64,000 bases of DNA, from NCBI GenBank assembly GCA_035441325.1, contig DAOROA010000002.1:49980-113979 (forward strand), read 5' to 3'. Within the stretch, counting starts at the first letter, position 1, and every line of letters begins with the position of its first letter. The stretch comes from Competibacter_A sp002352125. GTDB taxonomy: Bacteria > Pseudomonadota > Gammaproteobacteria > Competibacterales > Competibacteraceae. Shown here piece after piece: positions 25,358 through 34,635 of this stretch. The translations under genes and the position numbers were made by a program. Below the pieces are notes generated by a model, which was given only the letters and a program-made list of their open reading frames with translations, had not been told where the DNA came from and ran no database searches.

Positions 25358-27343
25358 ATGAATTATTTCGTTACCGGCGCTTCCGGTTTCATCGGCCGGC
25401 GGCTGGTCGAAAGGCTGCTACAGCGCGAAACCGGCACAGTCTATTACTTGATTCTGGAACGCGAGTTACCAGTGGTGGAACAACTCCGCCAACGCTGGGG
25501 TAGCGCTGCCGACCGCACGGTACCGATCATCGGCGATTTGACCCAACCCCGGTTGGGCGTTTCCGACAGCGACGTAGCTCGGCTCAAAGGCAATATCCCC
25601 CACCTCTTTCATCTGGCGGCGATCTACGATCTCAAAGCCAGCGCCGAGACCCAGGAAAAAGTCAACGTCGAAGGCACCCGCAATGCGGTCGCCTTCGCCG
25701 ACGCCATCGAAGTGGGCTGCTTCCATTTAACCAGTTCCATCGCCGCCGCTGGCTTGTATGAAGGCGTGTTCCGCGAAGACATGTTCGAGGAAGCCGAAGA
25801 ACTCGAAAATCCTTATTACCGAACCAAACACGAATCCGAGGGCGTCGTTCGCCGCGAATGTTCGCGCCCGTGGCGAATCTACCGGCCCGGCATCGTGGTC
25901 GGCGACTCGCGCACCGGCGAGATGGACAAAATCGACGGGCCTTATTATTTCTTCAAGCTGATCCAGAAACTGCGCAGGCTGCTGCCGCCCTGGATGCCGA
26001 TGATCGGCATCGAAGGCGGCCGGTTGAACTTGGTGCCGGTCAACTTCATCGTCGATGCGATGGATCACATCGCTCATCAACCGGGGCTGGACGGCCAGTG
26101 CTTTCACTTGGTGGATCCGAATCCGCTCCGGGTCGGCGACATCCTCAACCTGTTCGCCCGCGCCGCGCACGCCCCGGAAATGACTCTGCGGATCAACGCG
26201 CTCATGTTCGCCTTCATCCCGCAGCTCATCAAGATCGGCCTGGCGCAACTGAAACCGGTGCGGCGCATCAAAGACCAGATTCTCAAGGATCTCGGTATGC
26301 CGGCAGACGTGATGCGCTTCGTCAACTATCCGACCCGCTTCGATTGCCGCGAGACGCTGAAAGTCCTGCGCGGCACCGATATCGCCGTGCCCCCGCTGGA
26401 AACCTATGCTTGGCGATTGTGGGATTATTGGGAACGTCATCTCGACCCGGATTTGTTCATCGACCGCAGCTTGAGCGGCGCGGTGAAAAACAAGGTGGTG
26501 TTGATCACCGGCGCTTCGTCCGGTATCGGCAAGGCCACCGCGCTCAAGATCGCCGAAGCCGGCGCCAAGGCCATCATCGTCGCCCGCAACGAAGACAAGC
26601 TGCTAGAGACCCGGCGGGAAATCGAAGCGCGCGGCGGCAACGCCTTCGTCTACACCGCCGATATCGCCAACACAGCTTCCTGCGATGCACTGATCCAGCA
26701 GGTGCTGACCGATCATGGCGGAGTAGACATTCTAGTCAACAACGCCGGCCGTTCGATCCGTCGTGCCATCGAAAACTCGCTGGACCGTTTCCACGATTAC
26801 GAGCGCACCATGCAGCTCAACTATTTCGGTGCCCTGCGACTGATCATGGGTTTCGCCCCCGGCATGTTGGCCAGAAAGCGGGGCCATATCATTAACATTT
26901 CCTCTATCGGCGTGCTCAGCAACGCCCCGCGCTTCTCGGCTTACGTCTCGTCCAAAGCGGCGCTGGATGCTTTCTCGCGCTGTGCGGCCGCCGAGTTTTC
27001 CGACAGCGGTATCGAGTTCACCACCATCAACATGCCGCTGGTGCGCACCGAGATGATCGCGCCCACCAAGCTTTACCAGCACGTACCCACGCTCAGTCCG
27101 GAAGAAGCGGCCGATCTGATCGTGCAGGCGATCATTTATCGGCCGGAGCGCATCGCTACTCGGGTCGGCATCTTCGCTGAAGTGCTGCACGCCGTGGCGC
27201 CCAAGCTGTACGCTGTCATCATGAACACCGCGTTCCGGCTGTTTCCCGAATCGTCCATCGCCAAGGGACAACAATCCGACGCCCAAGAACCCTCTCTAGA
27301 GCAGATATCCTTCACCCAGTTCACGCGAGGCATCTATTGGTAG
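25358..27343 (+). CDS. Two-domain fatty acyl-CoA reductase
   Basis: A 661-residue fusion of two short-chain dehydrogenase units. The N-terminal extended SDR has TGASGFIG (6-13) and a YxxxK pair (Y153, K157). The C-terminal classical SDR has TGASSGIG (384-391), NNAG (461-464), INISS and Y529/K533. This architecture and length match bacterial acyl-CoA reductases of the Marinobacter type, which reduce acyl-CoA to fatty alcohol, and mycobacterial AcrA1-like proteins. With a WS/DGAT nearby, fatty alcohol supply for wax esters is the likely role. The product could instead stop at aldehyde. Confidence 0.85.
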   Translation: MNYFVTGASGFIGRRLVERLLQRETGTVYYLILERELPVVEQLRQRWGSAADRTVPIIGDLTQPRLGVSDSDVARLKGNIPHLFHLAAIYDLKASAETQEKVNVEGTRNAVAFADAIEVGCFHLTSSIAAAGLYEGVFREDMFEEAEELENPYYRTKHESEGVVRRECSRPWRIYRPGIVVGDSRTGEMDKIDGPYYFFKLIQKLRRLLPPWMPMIGIEGGRLNLVPVNFIVDAMDHIAHQPGLDGQCFHLVDPNPLRVGDILNLFARAAHAPEMTLRINALMFAFIPQLIKIGLAQLKPVRRIKDQILKDLGMPADVMRFVNYPTRFDCRETLKVLRGTDIAVPPLETYAWRLWDYWERHLDPDLFIDRSLSGAVKNKVVLITGASSGIGKATALKIAEAGAKAIIVARNEDKLLETRREIEARGGNAFVYTADIANTASCDALIQQVLTDHGGVDILVNNAGRSIRRAIENSLDRFHDYERTMQLNYFGALRLIMGFAPGMLARKRGHIINISSIGVLSNAPRFSAYVSSKAALDAFSRCAAAEFSDSGIEFTTINMPLVRTEMIAPTKLYQHVPTLSPEEAADLIVQAIIYRPERIATRVGIFAEVLHAVAPKLYAVIMNTAFRLFPESSIAKGQQSDAQEPSLEQISFTQFTRGIYW

Positions 27344-27544
27344 CAGCGACGAACCGCATACCGCCGCCACCATCCGAAACGGTGCACGGCCTGGGAGCTT
27401 TTCACGGCCGGCTGGTCAAAGGCTGGCGTGGATGCGCGGCGCATCCATCCGACGACTTTCTGCGGTCGCGGCGAATCCGTGCACCGGAATCGTCGGCCGA
27501 TTTGCCCTAAACTTAATCTAAAAACCACCCGTGAGAGTAGAACA

Positions 27545-28009
27545 ATGAAACTGAAAATCGGCGATCCCGCCCCGATGTTCGTAGCCACCACCACCGACGA
27601 TAGCCCGGTCAAACTGTCCGATTATCTGGGCACCAAACTGATCCTCTATTTCTACCCGATGGACGACACGCCAGGTTGCACCAAGCAAGCCTGCTCTCTG
27701 CGCGATCACGGCCAGGAAATCCGCGACAAGGGAGCGACCGTGCTTGGCGTCTCCACCCAAGATGCCGCTTCGCACCGGCGTTTCACCGAAAAATATAACC
27801 TCGACTTTCCCCTGATCGCCGACACCGACGGCGCCGTCGCCCGGGCTTACGGGGCATTAGGGGGCGGAGGGTTGATGGGCACGGCCACCAGCCTGTTTGG
27901 AGTGGCCAGCCGCATCACGTTTATCATCGACGAAAGCGGTCATATCGCTCACATTATCGACAAGCCGGACTGTGCTCATCACGCAGAAGAAGTCCTCAAG
28001 CTGCTGTAA
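27545..28009 (+). CDS. bcp: Peroxiredoxin of the Bcp/PrxQ group
   Basis: A 154-residue thiol peroxidase that reduces peroxides, including lipid hydroperoxides. The peroxidatic site is DDTPGCTKQAC, with the CxxxxC spacing typical of the Bcp type. Flanking motifs are LILYFYPM and YNLDFPLIADTDG. The ATG at 27545 follows a weak ribosome site GAGAG. An unusual glycine-rich insert (GALGGGGLMGTA) sits before the last strand. It is about 200 bases downstream of the acyl-CoA reductase and may be a separate transcript. Confidence 0.93.
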   Translation: MKLKIGDPAPMFVATTTDDSPVKLSDYLGTKLILYFYPMDDTPGCTKQACSLRDHGQEIRDKGATVLGVSTQDAASHRRFTEKYNLDFPLIADTDGAVARAYGALGGGGLMGTATSLFGVASRITFIIDESGHIAHIIDKPDCAHHAEEVLKLL

Positions 28010-28379
28010 GCCAAACGCCAAACCGCTGCCGCCCCGCCGCTCCGCGCCAAAGACGGTGATTTGCACCTTAATTTTGGATTGTTTGCCCCCAACATCGGTA
28101 GAATGATCGTTTCGCCATCGGGGCAGAAGGCGCTCGTTTCCGCTCCGCGTCAAACGAAGTGGCGCGGAAGGAGCGGCGGCTATCTACGATCACGCTTATC
28201 CAGAGCGTTTCCGAGGAGATTTGCATGTCCGGACGATATGCCCGCAGCATCTACCGCTTCGCCGGCCGGGTTTATCCCCGAACGTTTCGGCTTCGCTCTT
28301 CCCTCCCGCTCGCCGCAACATCCGTCCGATCACCGGCTGTCGCCGGCCCCGAATTTGCCAAACCGCCGGAGACATCGAC
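28010..28379. other. Intergenic region between bcp and the PP2C gene
   Basis: A 370-base gap with no supported gene. No clear promoter hexamers or terminator hairpin were found, although the phosphatase-kinase pair must be transcribed from here. Open frames crossing it show no domain. Confidence 0.5.
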
Positions 28380-29204
28380 GTGACTCTCCACGAACCAAGC
28401 CTCCTTTCCCAATGGGAGCGCGGAGCTGCCAGCCAGCAAGGCGGGCGCCACGAACAACAGGATCGCTGGGGCGTTTTCCAACCCCCTGGCCAGCAAGGGC
28501 TGCTGGCCATCGTGGCCGACGGCATGGGCGGCCACCTCGAAGGTGCCCTCGGCGCGCAAACCGTCGTCGACGTCGCGCGAAACTTTATCCAAAATCCGCC
28601 GGATTCGCTGCGTACCGATCCGACCGCCGCTCTCGATCAATTGTGCCGGCGGATGCACGATACCATCAACGACCACTCCGAAACGGCTCGCAGTACCGTC
28701 GCGATGGTCTGGTTGGATCATGACCGGGCACACTGGCTAAACATTGGCGATAGCAGGCTTTATCATTTCCGGCGCGGCCGCCGCCTCATGCGCACCCGCG
28801 ATCACTCTGCCGTGCAACTGCTGATGGATCTGGGCGAAATCGACGAATCCCAGATGGCGAGCCATCCGGCGCAAAACCGGCTCTATCGCTGTCTGGGTGG
28901 CGCGGATTCGCCCAAACCCGACACGGGCCATTTCGCGGTCCAATCCGGCGACCTGCTGGCGTTGTGCTCCGACGGTGTTTGGGAGTACGTGACCGAACCG
29001 GAGCTGTGGACCACCTCGCTCGCCAACGGCCCTGCCGCTGCCGCCCGGACGCTGACGGAGCAGGCCGTGCAGCGCGGCGGAACGGCAGCCGATAACGCCA
29101 CCTTGGTCTTGCTTCGCGCGCACGCTGCTACCGACGAATCGCCACCTTGGTTGCGGTGGATCTCGACCAGGCTGGCATCGCTGTTCGACCGAGACCGCCG
29201 CTGA
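28380..29204 (+). CDS. PP2C-family protein serine/threonine phosphatase
   Basis: A 274-residue metal-dependent phosphatase. Metal-binding motifs are QQDRWG (D28), VADGMGGH (D47), LCSDGVWEYV and ADNATLVLL. The start is GTG at 28380, with GGAG about 8 bases upstream; the next in-frame Met would cut into the catalytic core. It lies 68 bases ahead of a Ser/Thr kinase gene, so the two probably form a reversible phosphorylation pair. The N-terminal residues SLLSQWERG are encoded by sequence resembling the dispersed inverted repeat. Confidence 0.9.
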   Translation: MTLHEPSLLSQWERGAASQQGGRHEQQDRWGVFQPPGQQGLLAIVADGMGGHLEGALGAQTVVDVARNFIQNPPDSLRTDPTAALDQLCRRMHDTINDHSETARSTVAMVWLDHDRAHWLNIGDSRLYHFRRGRRLMRTRDHSAVQLLMDLGEIDESQMASHPAQNRLYRCLGGADSPKPDTGHFAVQSGDLLALCSDGVWEYVTEPELWTTSLANGPAAAARTLTEQAVQRGGTAADNATLVLLRAHAATDESPPWLRWISTRLASLFDRDRR

Positions 29205-29272
29205 CGTCGAGTGTCCCCTCCACCACCGATGCGACTGCGTGCCCGCAACCATCAACCGAAAGGGAAGCCCGG

Positions 29273-31993
29273 ATGACCGAAGAAACGAACGCGCTACCCA
29301 CAGGCTTTAGCTTGCACCGCTACCAGATCGAGAGCGTGCTGGGCGCCGGCGGATTTGGCATCACTTACCGGGCAATCCACGAAGCCCTCGAAAACCAAGT
29401 CGCCATCAAAGAATACTTTCCGGCCGAATGGGCCTATCGCGATCACAACGGTACCACCGTCCGTCCCAATGCCCAGGGCCAGATTCCAGCTCGGCACGGC
29501 GAACCGGCGTGCTACGACTGGGGACTGCAGCGGTTTCTGGACGAAGCCAAAATCTTGGTGCAGATCAACCATCCGTGCGTCGTGCGGGTGCGGGACTATT
29601 TTACCGCAAACGGTTCCGCTTACATCGTCATGGAGTACGAAGACGGCGAATCGCTAAGCACGCTGTTGCAACGGGGCGGCATTCTTCCCGAGCACGAATT
29701 GCGTCACCTGCTCGATGATGTCATGCCAGCATTGGAAGCCGTCCACGGTCAAGGGTATCTGCATCGCGATCTCAAACCCAGCAATCTCTATATCCGCACC
29801 GCCGATGGCCGCGTCATGCTGATCGATTTCGGCGCTGCCCGCCAAGCGCTGGGCCGACGCACTCGCAGCGTCACCAGCGTAGTGACTCCAGGCTACTCGC
29901 CGATCGAGCAATACGTCACGGTCGGCGAGGACTACGGCCCCTGGACCGACATCTACGCACTCGGCGCCGTGCTGTATCGCTGCATCACGGGTGCACCACC
30001 GATCGAAGCTCCTGGCCGAGTGCTCAAAGATCCGGTACAGCCCGCCACGGAAATTGGCGCCGGGCTGTATTCGCGCGCCTTGCTGCGCGTGGTCGACCAA
30101 GCCTTGGCCGTTCGTCCCGAAGACCGCTTTCAAACCGTGGCCGCCATGCGCGAGGCCCTGCGGATCGCCGACCAATCGAACGAGCGCGCGGATTTCTCCC
30201 AGGTTCCGCAACTGCAACCCGATCTGCTCAAGCTATCCCCGCTGGCCGACACCTCGCATCTCGACCCCCTGCCTTCCCTTTCGCAACCATCGATGTCGTC
30301 GGCCATCGACGACCCCTGGAAAGACGCCAGCCGGCTAGATCGTCGGTCGAAGCCATCGCGCGCCGAAATCCCAAGCAAATCCGCGCCGTCATCGCGCCCT
30401 TCCAAACGTGCTCCCGGAAATGCTTCGGCCTTCGGCGACAAACCGCTCGACTGGACGCTGTCCGACTTCGAAACACGCGATCCCGCTCCGCTGGCCGCTG
30501 CCCCGCCGGCGGAACGCCCCCAAACTTCGGACGCCGATTCCTCTCTGCCTTTTCTGGAGAATATCTGGGAACAGATGGAGCAACCGGCGCAGACACCACC
30601 CCCCTCTGCAATCGAACGCGCGGTAAAACCCATCTCGCAACCACGATCCGAATCGGCTTCTCATCTGCTCGACCGCCCCCCGGGATCGGCGGTGGAACAT
30701 TTGAGAAAGGCCTCGACATATAGATCGGGCGGAACTTCGCGAGCCTGGTCCGCACAACCGGAAAAATCGCAGCCCCTCTCCCAAACGCTCGCCGACCGCG
30801 AACAAACCGCCGACGAGCAGCCGTCGCAACCCGCCGACGTAGCGATTATCGGGCCAAACACCGACGAGCTGTTCCGCCGCCGCCATCGGTCGATCGGCTG
30901 GAAGCGGGTGATGTTTACGGTGTTCGCCGTTTCGGGATTATCGGGAACCGGCCTCCTCGCTTACGAGTACTACAAAGCCTTCGAGGAGCGACGCCAGCGG
31001 GACATGGCGGAGCTGCAACAACAGCAACAGCAGGAAGAAGCCGAGCGCGGCGCCCAGGAAGAAACGCAGCGTCTCGAAGCGGATATTGCCCGCCTTACCA
31101 GGCAAGTTCGCGGCGCCATCGCCAACAAGAATTGGGGCTTGGCCCAAAGCTACCTGGACCAAGCAGCCGCCATGAACCCGGATCACCCGTCGATAGCGGC
31201 CGTCCGTTCCGAGTTGCTGGCAGCCCAACGGCCAGCCACCAAACTCAAAACCCGGACCGATAACAAAATCAACCTCCAACTAAACTGGATCGAGGGGGAT
31301 TGCTTCGATATGGGCAGCCCGCTTACCGAGCGGGACCGCAGCGGCGACGAACCGTCTCACCGGGCCTGCACCAAAGGATTCTGGATCGGCCAGACCGAAA
31401 TCACCAACAGCCAATACCGACTGTTCAAGCCCAGCCACGATAGCGGGTCCTTTCAAGGGCGCCCTCTGAGCCGGGACACCCAGCCGGCGGTCAACCTAAG
31501 CTGGGACGACGCCAAAGCCTTCACCGAATGGCTGTCCTGGGAGTCGGGCACCGGCAAACGTTTCCGCTTGCCCACCGAAACCGAGTGGGAATACGCCGCT
31601 CGCGCTGGCACCACCACCCGCTATTACTGGGGCAACGACATCGATCCACGTTACGCCAACTTTTCCGACCGCAATGATCCATCCGGCGCATCCATCGGCA
31701 GTTTGAACGACGGACAAGCGGTCACCGCGCCGGCCGGAAGCTATCTACCCAATGATCTGGGCCTGCGCGACGTAGCAGGCAACGTTTGGGAATGGACGTG
31801 CTCGGAGTACGATCCGAATTACGGCGGCCAAGAGCTGGGTTGTTCGGACAAACGCCCCGGCGAGGGCTTGCGGGTCGTTCGAGGCGGTTCCTGGAACAAC
31901 GGTCCCGGCGAACTGCGATCGGCCAAGCGATTGGCTCGCAAACCCGGTTATCGCGATGCGATGACCGGGTTCCGAGTGATCATGGAAGAGTGA
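29273..31993 (+). CDS. Ser/Thr protein kinase fused to an FGE-sulfatase-like domain
   Basis: A 906-residue membrane protein. The N-terminal Hanks-type kinase has GAGGFGITY, K46, HRDLKPSN (164-171) and DFG (185-187). A disordered Pro/Ser-rich linker follows, then one membrane helix near residues 545-565 and a short coiled coil. A C-terminal formylglycine-generating-enzyme-like domain spans about 666-906 (MGSPLTERDRSGDEP, RLPTETEWEYAAR, VAGNVWEWTCSEYD, VVRGGSWNN). The usual C-terminal RxxxRxC...GFRC active-site cysteines are replaced by RLARKPGYRD and GFRV, so enzymatic FGE activity is unlikely. The domain probably senses ligands outside the membrane. It pairs with the upstream phosphatase. Confidence 0.9.
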   Translation: MTEETNALPTGFSLHRYQIESVLGAGGFGITYRAIHEALENQVAIKEYFPAEWAYRDHNGTTVRPNAQGQIPARHGEPACYDWGLQRFLDEAKILVQINHPCVVRVRDYFTANGSAYIVMEYEDGESLSTLLQRGGILPEHELRHLLDDVMPALEAVHGQGYLHRDLKPSNLYIRTADGRVMLIDFGAARQALGRRTRSVTSVVTPGYSPIEQYVTVGEDYGPWTDIYALGAVLYRCITGAPPIEAPGRVLKDPVQPATEIGAGLYSRALLRVVDQALAVRPEDRFQTVAAMREALRIADQSNERADFSQVPQLQPDLLKLSPLADTSHLDPLPSLSQPSMSSAIDDPWKDASRLDRRSKPSRAEIPSKSAPSSRPSKRAPGNASAFGDKPLDWTLSDFETRDPAPLAAAPPAERPQTSDADSSLPFLENIWEQMEQPAQTPPPSAIERAVKPISQPRSESASHLLDRPPGSAVEHLRKASTYRSGGTSRAWSAQPEKSQPLSQTLADREQTADEQPSQPADVAIIGPNTDELFRRRHRSIGWKRVMFTVFAVSGLSGTGLLAYEYYKAFEERRQRDMAELQQQQQQEEAERGAQEETQRLEADIARLTRQVRGAIANKNWGLAQSYLDQAAAMNPDHPSIAAVRSELLAAQRPATKLKTRTDNKINLQLNWIEGDCFDMGSPLTERDRSGDEPSHRACTKGFWIGQTEITNSQYRLFKPSHDSGSFQGRPLSRDTQPAVNLSWDDAKAFTEWLSWESGTGKRFRLPTETEWEYAARAGTTTRYYWGNDIDPRYANFSDRNDPSGASIGSLNDGQAVTAPAGSYLPNDLGLRDVAGNVWEWTCSEYDPNYGGQELGCSDKRPGEGLRVVRGGSWNNGPGELRSAKRLARKPGYRDAMTGFRVIMEE

Positions 31994-32034
31994 ATCGGCT
32001 ACGGTCTGCCGGCCGTCGCGCTTTGATCGAGATA

Positions 32035-32490
32035 TCAAGCACTGCGGCGACTCACCAGAAAGGTAGCGTTACCCTCGACCACGACCTTGTCCAACACGGT
32101 ACAAACCGTGCTCATGGTTACCCGGCGGCGTTCCAGGTTGATCTCCTGAATGGTGCAAACGGCAGTGACGGTATCGCCGATATGCACCGGTGCCTTGAAG
32201 CGCAAATGCTGGTCTACGTACACGGCGCCCGGTCCAGGCAGGCGGGTGCCTGCCACGCAAGAAATCAAGCCAGCACAGAACATGCCGTGCACGAGGCGGG
32301 TCTTGAATTGAGTCTGCGAAGCGAACACCTCGTTGCAGTGCACCGGATTGTTATCGCCGGTCAATCCCGCGAACATCACTACGTCGGTTTCGGTGACGGT
32401 CTTGGCGTGCGAGGCGCTCATGCCCAGCTGGAGATCTTCCAGATAGTAGCCGTGTATACTGTCGTTGTAACCTGCATGGGTGGAGTACAT
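32035..32490 (-). CDS. MaoC-like (R)-specific enoyl-CoA hydratase
   Basis: A 151-residue single hot-dog domain. The hydratase motif TGDNNPVHCNEVFA carries the catalytic Asp and His, and FKTRLVHGMFCAGLISCV follows as in PhaJ and MaoC proteins. Such enzymes turn trans-2-enoyl-CoA into (R)-3-hydroxyacyl-CoA, linking beta-oxidation to PHA. With a phasin gene 10 kb away this role is plausible, but related proteins also act on other acyl-CoAs. It is 108 bases downstream of the acuI-like gene on the same strand. Confidence 0.85.
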   Translation of the reverse strand: MYSTHAGYNDSIHGYYLEDLQLGMSASHAKTVTETDVVMFAGLTGDNNPVHCNEVFASQTQFKTRLVHGMFCAGLISCVAGTRLPGPGAVYVDQHLRFKAPVHIGDTVTAVCTIQEINLERRRVTMSTVCTVLDKVVVEGNATFLVSRRSA

Positions 32491-32598
32491 TCGTTTCTCC
32501 GGTTGCGATGGTTCGGAGCGTCCCCGTCGGACGTCGGATAAAGGAATAACATATAGCCTACACGACCGAGTATATCAGTGGGAAATTCCAGCTCGAAC

Positions 32599-33600
32599 TT
32601 ACGCGTTCGGGTTTACCACCACCCGCCCGCGCACTTGGCCGACGAGAATCGCCTCGGCCAAATGCGGCACATCGGCCAAGGGAACCACTTGAACCATCCG
32701 CTCCAGCAACGTCGCCGGCAAGTCGCGCGCCAATCGCGCCCAAGCCAGCCGGCGCGGTTCCGCCGGACACATCACCGAATCCACTCCGATGAGCTTCACC
32801 CCACGCAAAATGAACGGCATCACGGTGGTGGGTAAATCGACACCGCCGGCCAAGCCGCAGGCCGCCACCGCGCCACTGTAATCGGTTTCCGCTAGCGCCC
32901 GCGTTAGTACCCGGCCGCCGACCGCATCCACCACACCCGACCAGCGCTGCGCCTCCAACGGTCGGCAAGGCTGGCTCATCGTCTCGCGGGGAACGAATTC
33001 CGTCGCGCCTAGCTCGCGCAGATAAGCCTCGTTCTCCGGCCGGCCGGTCACGGCGGTGACGCGATAACCCAAGCGGGCCAGCAAGGCGACGGCGACGCTA
33101 CCAACCCCGCCGCTAGCGCCCGTCACCAACACCGGCTTGGCCGCATCCGGTTTGAGGCCCGCTTCCTCCAACGCGAGTACGCACAGCATGGCGGTGAAGC
33201 CGGCGGTGCCGATCGCCATGGCTTGGAGACTGCTCAACCCGTCTGGCAAAGGGACCAGCCAATCGGCCTTGACGCGTGCCCGTTGAGCATAGCCACCCCA
33301 ATAGCCTTCGCCGACGCCCCACCCGGTCAACACCACTCGATCGCCAGGCCGATAAGCCGGCGTGGCCGATTCCAGCACCGTTCCGGCCAGATCGATGCCG
33401 GGCACCAGCGGAAACCGGCGGACGATTTTGCCCCTGCCGGTTACTGCAAGCCCGTCCTTGTAATTGAGCGAGGAATAGTCCACGGCCACCAGAACCTCCT
33501 CGGACGGGAGATCGGCATCGGTGAGAGCCTTGAGTTCGGCAACGGTTTTACCGGCGTCTTGAGTCAAGACCAGGGCTTTGAAAGTCGCGGATTCTGTCAT
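32599..33600 (-). CDS. acuI: Acrylyl-CoA reductase-type NADPH oxidoreductase
   Basis: A 333-residue medium-chain dehydrogenase of the YhdH/AcuI family, which reduces acryloyl-CoA to propionyl-CoA with NADPH. Family marks are SSLNYKDGLAVTGRGKIVR, FPLVPGIDLAGTV, GWGVGEGYWGGYAQRARV and VTGASGGVGSVAVALL. There are no zinc ligands, as expected. It is read toward the MaoC gene and may share its transcript. The substrate is inferred from the family only. Confidence 0.88.
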   Translation of the reverse strand: MTESATFKALVLTQDAGKTVAELKALTDADLPSEEVLVAVDYSSLNYKDGLAVTGRGKIVRRFPLVPGIDLAGTVLESATPAYRPGDRVVLTGWGVGEGYWGGYAQRARVKADWLVPLPDGLSSLQAMAIGTAGFTAMLCVLALEEAGLKPDAAKPVLVTGASGGVGSVAVALLARLGYRVTAVTGRPENEAYLRELGATEFVPRETMSQPCRPLEAQRWSGVVDAVGGRVLTRALAETDYSGAVAACGLAGGVDLPTTVMPFILRGVKLIGVDSVMCPAEPRRLAWARLARDLPATLLERMVQVVPLADVPHLAEAILVGQVRGRVVVNPNA

Positions 33601-33866
33601 GGCGTTTTATTGCTCCGATGGTTTTGGGTGCAAGGCTGCTCGCGGCGATTCACCAGCGAACAAATGGATTGCATCGCTGGGGGGGACTAAATACCATAGC
33701 TCGTTAGAGCTTAACCGGGGAATTCACGACCGTGTTCCGGTCCGTATCAGTCTTTTGACTGTCGAGCTACTCCCTTCCCAGTTGTTTGTTTTCCAGAGCC
33801 CGGCGCTGCGCTCGGCGCCCGCGCCAAATTTCCAAAAACGCGAGCAATCCCAAGCGAAGGTGAACG

Positions 33867-34616
33867 ATGAAAATTTTAGTCGCCGTAAAAAGGGTGGTTG
33901 ACTATAACGTCAAAGTTCGGGCGAAAGCCGATGGTTCCGGCGTAGAGACCGCCAACGTCAAGATGTCGATGAACCCGTTCGACGAAATTGCCGTGGAAGA
34001 AGCCGTCCGCCTCCAGGAAGCCGGCAAGGCCAAGGAAATCGTGGCGGTATCGCTGGGCATCGGCGCCTGTCAGGACACCATCCGCACCGCGCTGGCGATG
34101 GGCGCCGACCGGGGCATTCTGGTGGAAACCGACGCCGAACTGCAACCGCTGGCGGTCGCCAAGCTGCTCAAGGCCGTGGTCGAGAAGGAAAAGCCCGAAC
34201 TGGTCATCCTCGGCAAGCAAGCCATCGACGACGACGCCAACCAGACTGGCCAGATGCTGGCCGCCCTACTCGGCTGGCCGCAGGGCACTTTCGCCTCCAA
34301 GGTCGAAGTCGGCGCCGATGCGGTCACCGTCACCCGCGAAGTCGATGGCGGCCTGGAAACCGTCGCGCTGAAGCTACCGGCGGTCGTTACCTCCGACCTG
34401 CGTTTGAACGAACCCCGCTTCGTCAAGCTTCCCAACATCATGAAAGCCAAAAAGAAACCGCTGGACGTGCTCAAACCGGCGGATCTGGGCGTGGATGTCG
34501 CCCCGCGACTGATCACCCTGAAGGTGCAAGAACCGCCCAAGCGCCAAGCCGGTATCAAGGTCGGCTCCGTGGCCGAGCTAGTAGAAAAGTTGCACAAAGA
34601 AGCGCACGTCATCTAA
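33867..34616 (+). CDS. etfB: Electron transfer flavoprotein beta subunit
   Basis: EtfB binds AMP and pairs with EtfA to carry electrons from acyl-CoA dehydrogenases to the quinone pool. The 249-residue protein shows MKILVAVKRVVDYNVKVR, the signature VEEAVRLQEAGKAKEIVAVS and ILGKQAIDDDANQTGQMLA, all typical. It is first in an etfB-etfA-acyl-CoA dehydrogenase group, and a 266-base non-coding region precedes it. Confidence 0.97.
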   Translation: MKILVAVKRVVDYNVKVRAKADGSGVETANVKMSMNPFDEIAVEEAVRLQEAGKAKEIVAVSLGIGACQDTIRTALAMGADRGILVETDAELQPLAVAKLLKAVVEKEKPELVILGKQAIDDDANQTGQMLAALLGWPQGTFASKVEVGADAVTVTREVDGGLETVALKLPAVVTSDLRLNEPRFVKLPNIMKAKKKPLDVLKPADLGVDVAPRLITLKVQEPPKRQAGIKVGSVAELVEKLHKEAHVI

Positions 34617-34635
34617 CGCCTGCGGAGACCGAATC

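Noticed and set aside
29147..29272. A possible longer N-terminus of the Ser/Thr kinase running back into the phosphatase gene.
   Set aside because: The extra segment has no domain. The ATG at 29273 is preceded by AGGGA-type sequence and starts just before the kinase fold.
28380..31993. The phosphatase-kinase pair as part of a type VI secretion locus (PppA/PpkA).
   Set aside because: No tss genes are present on either side, and the FGE-like fusion differs from the usual PpkA layout.
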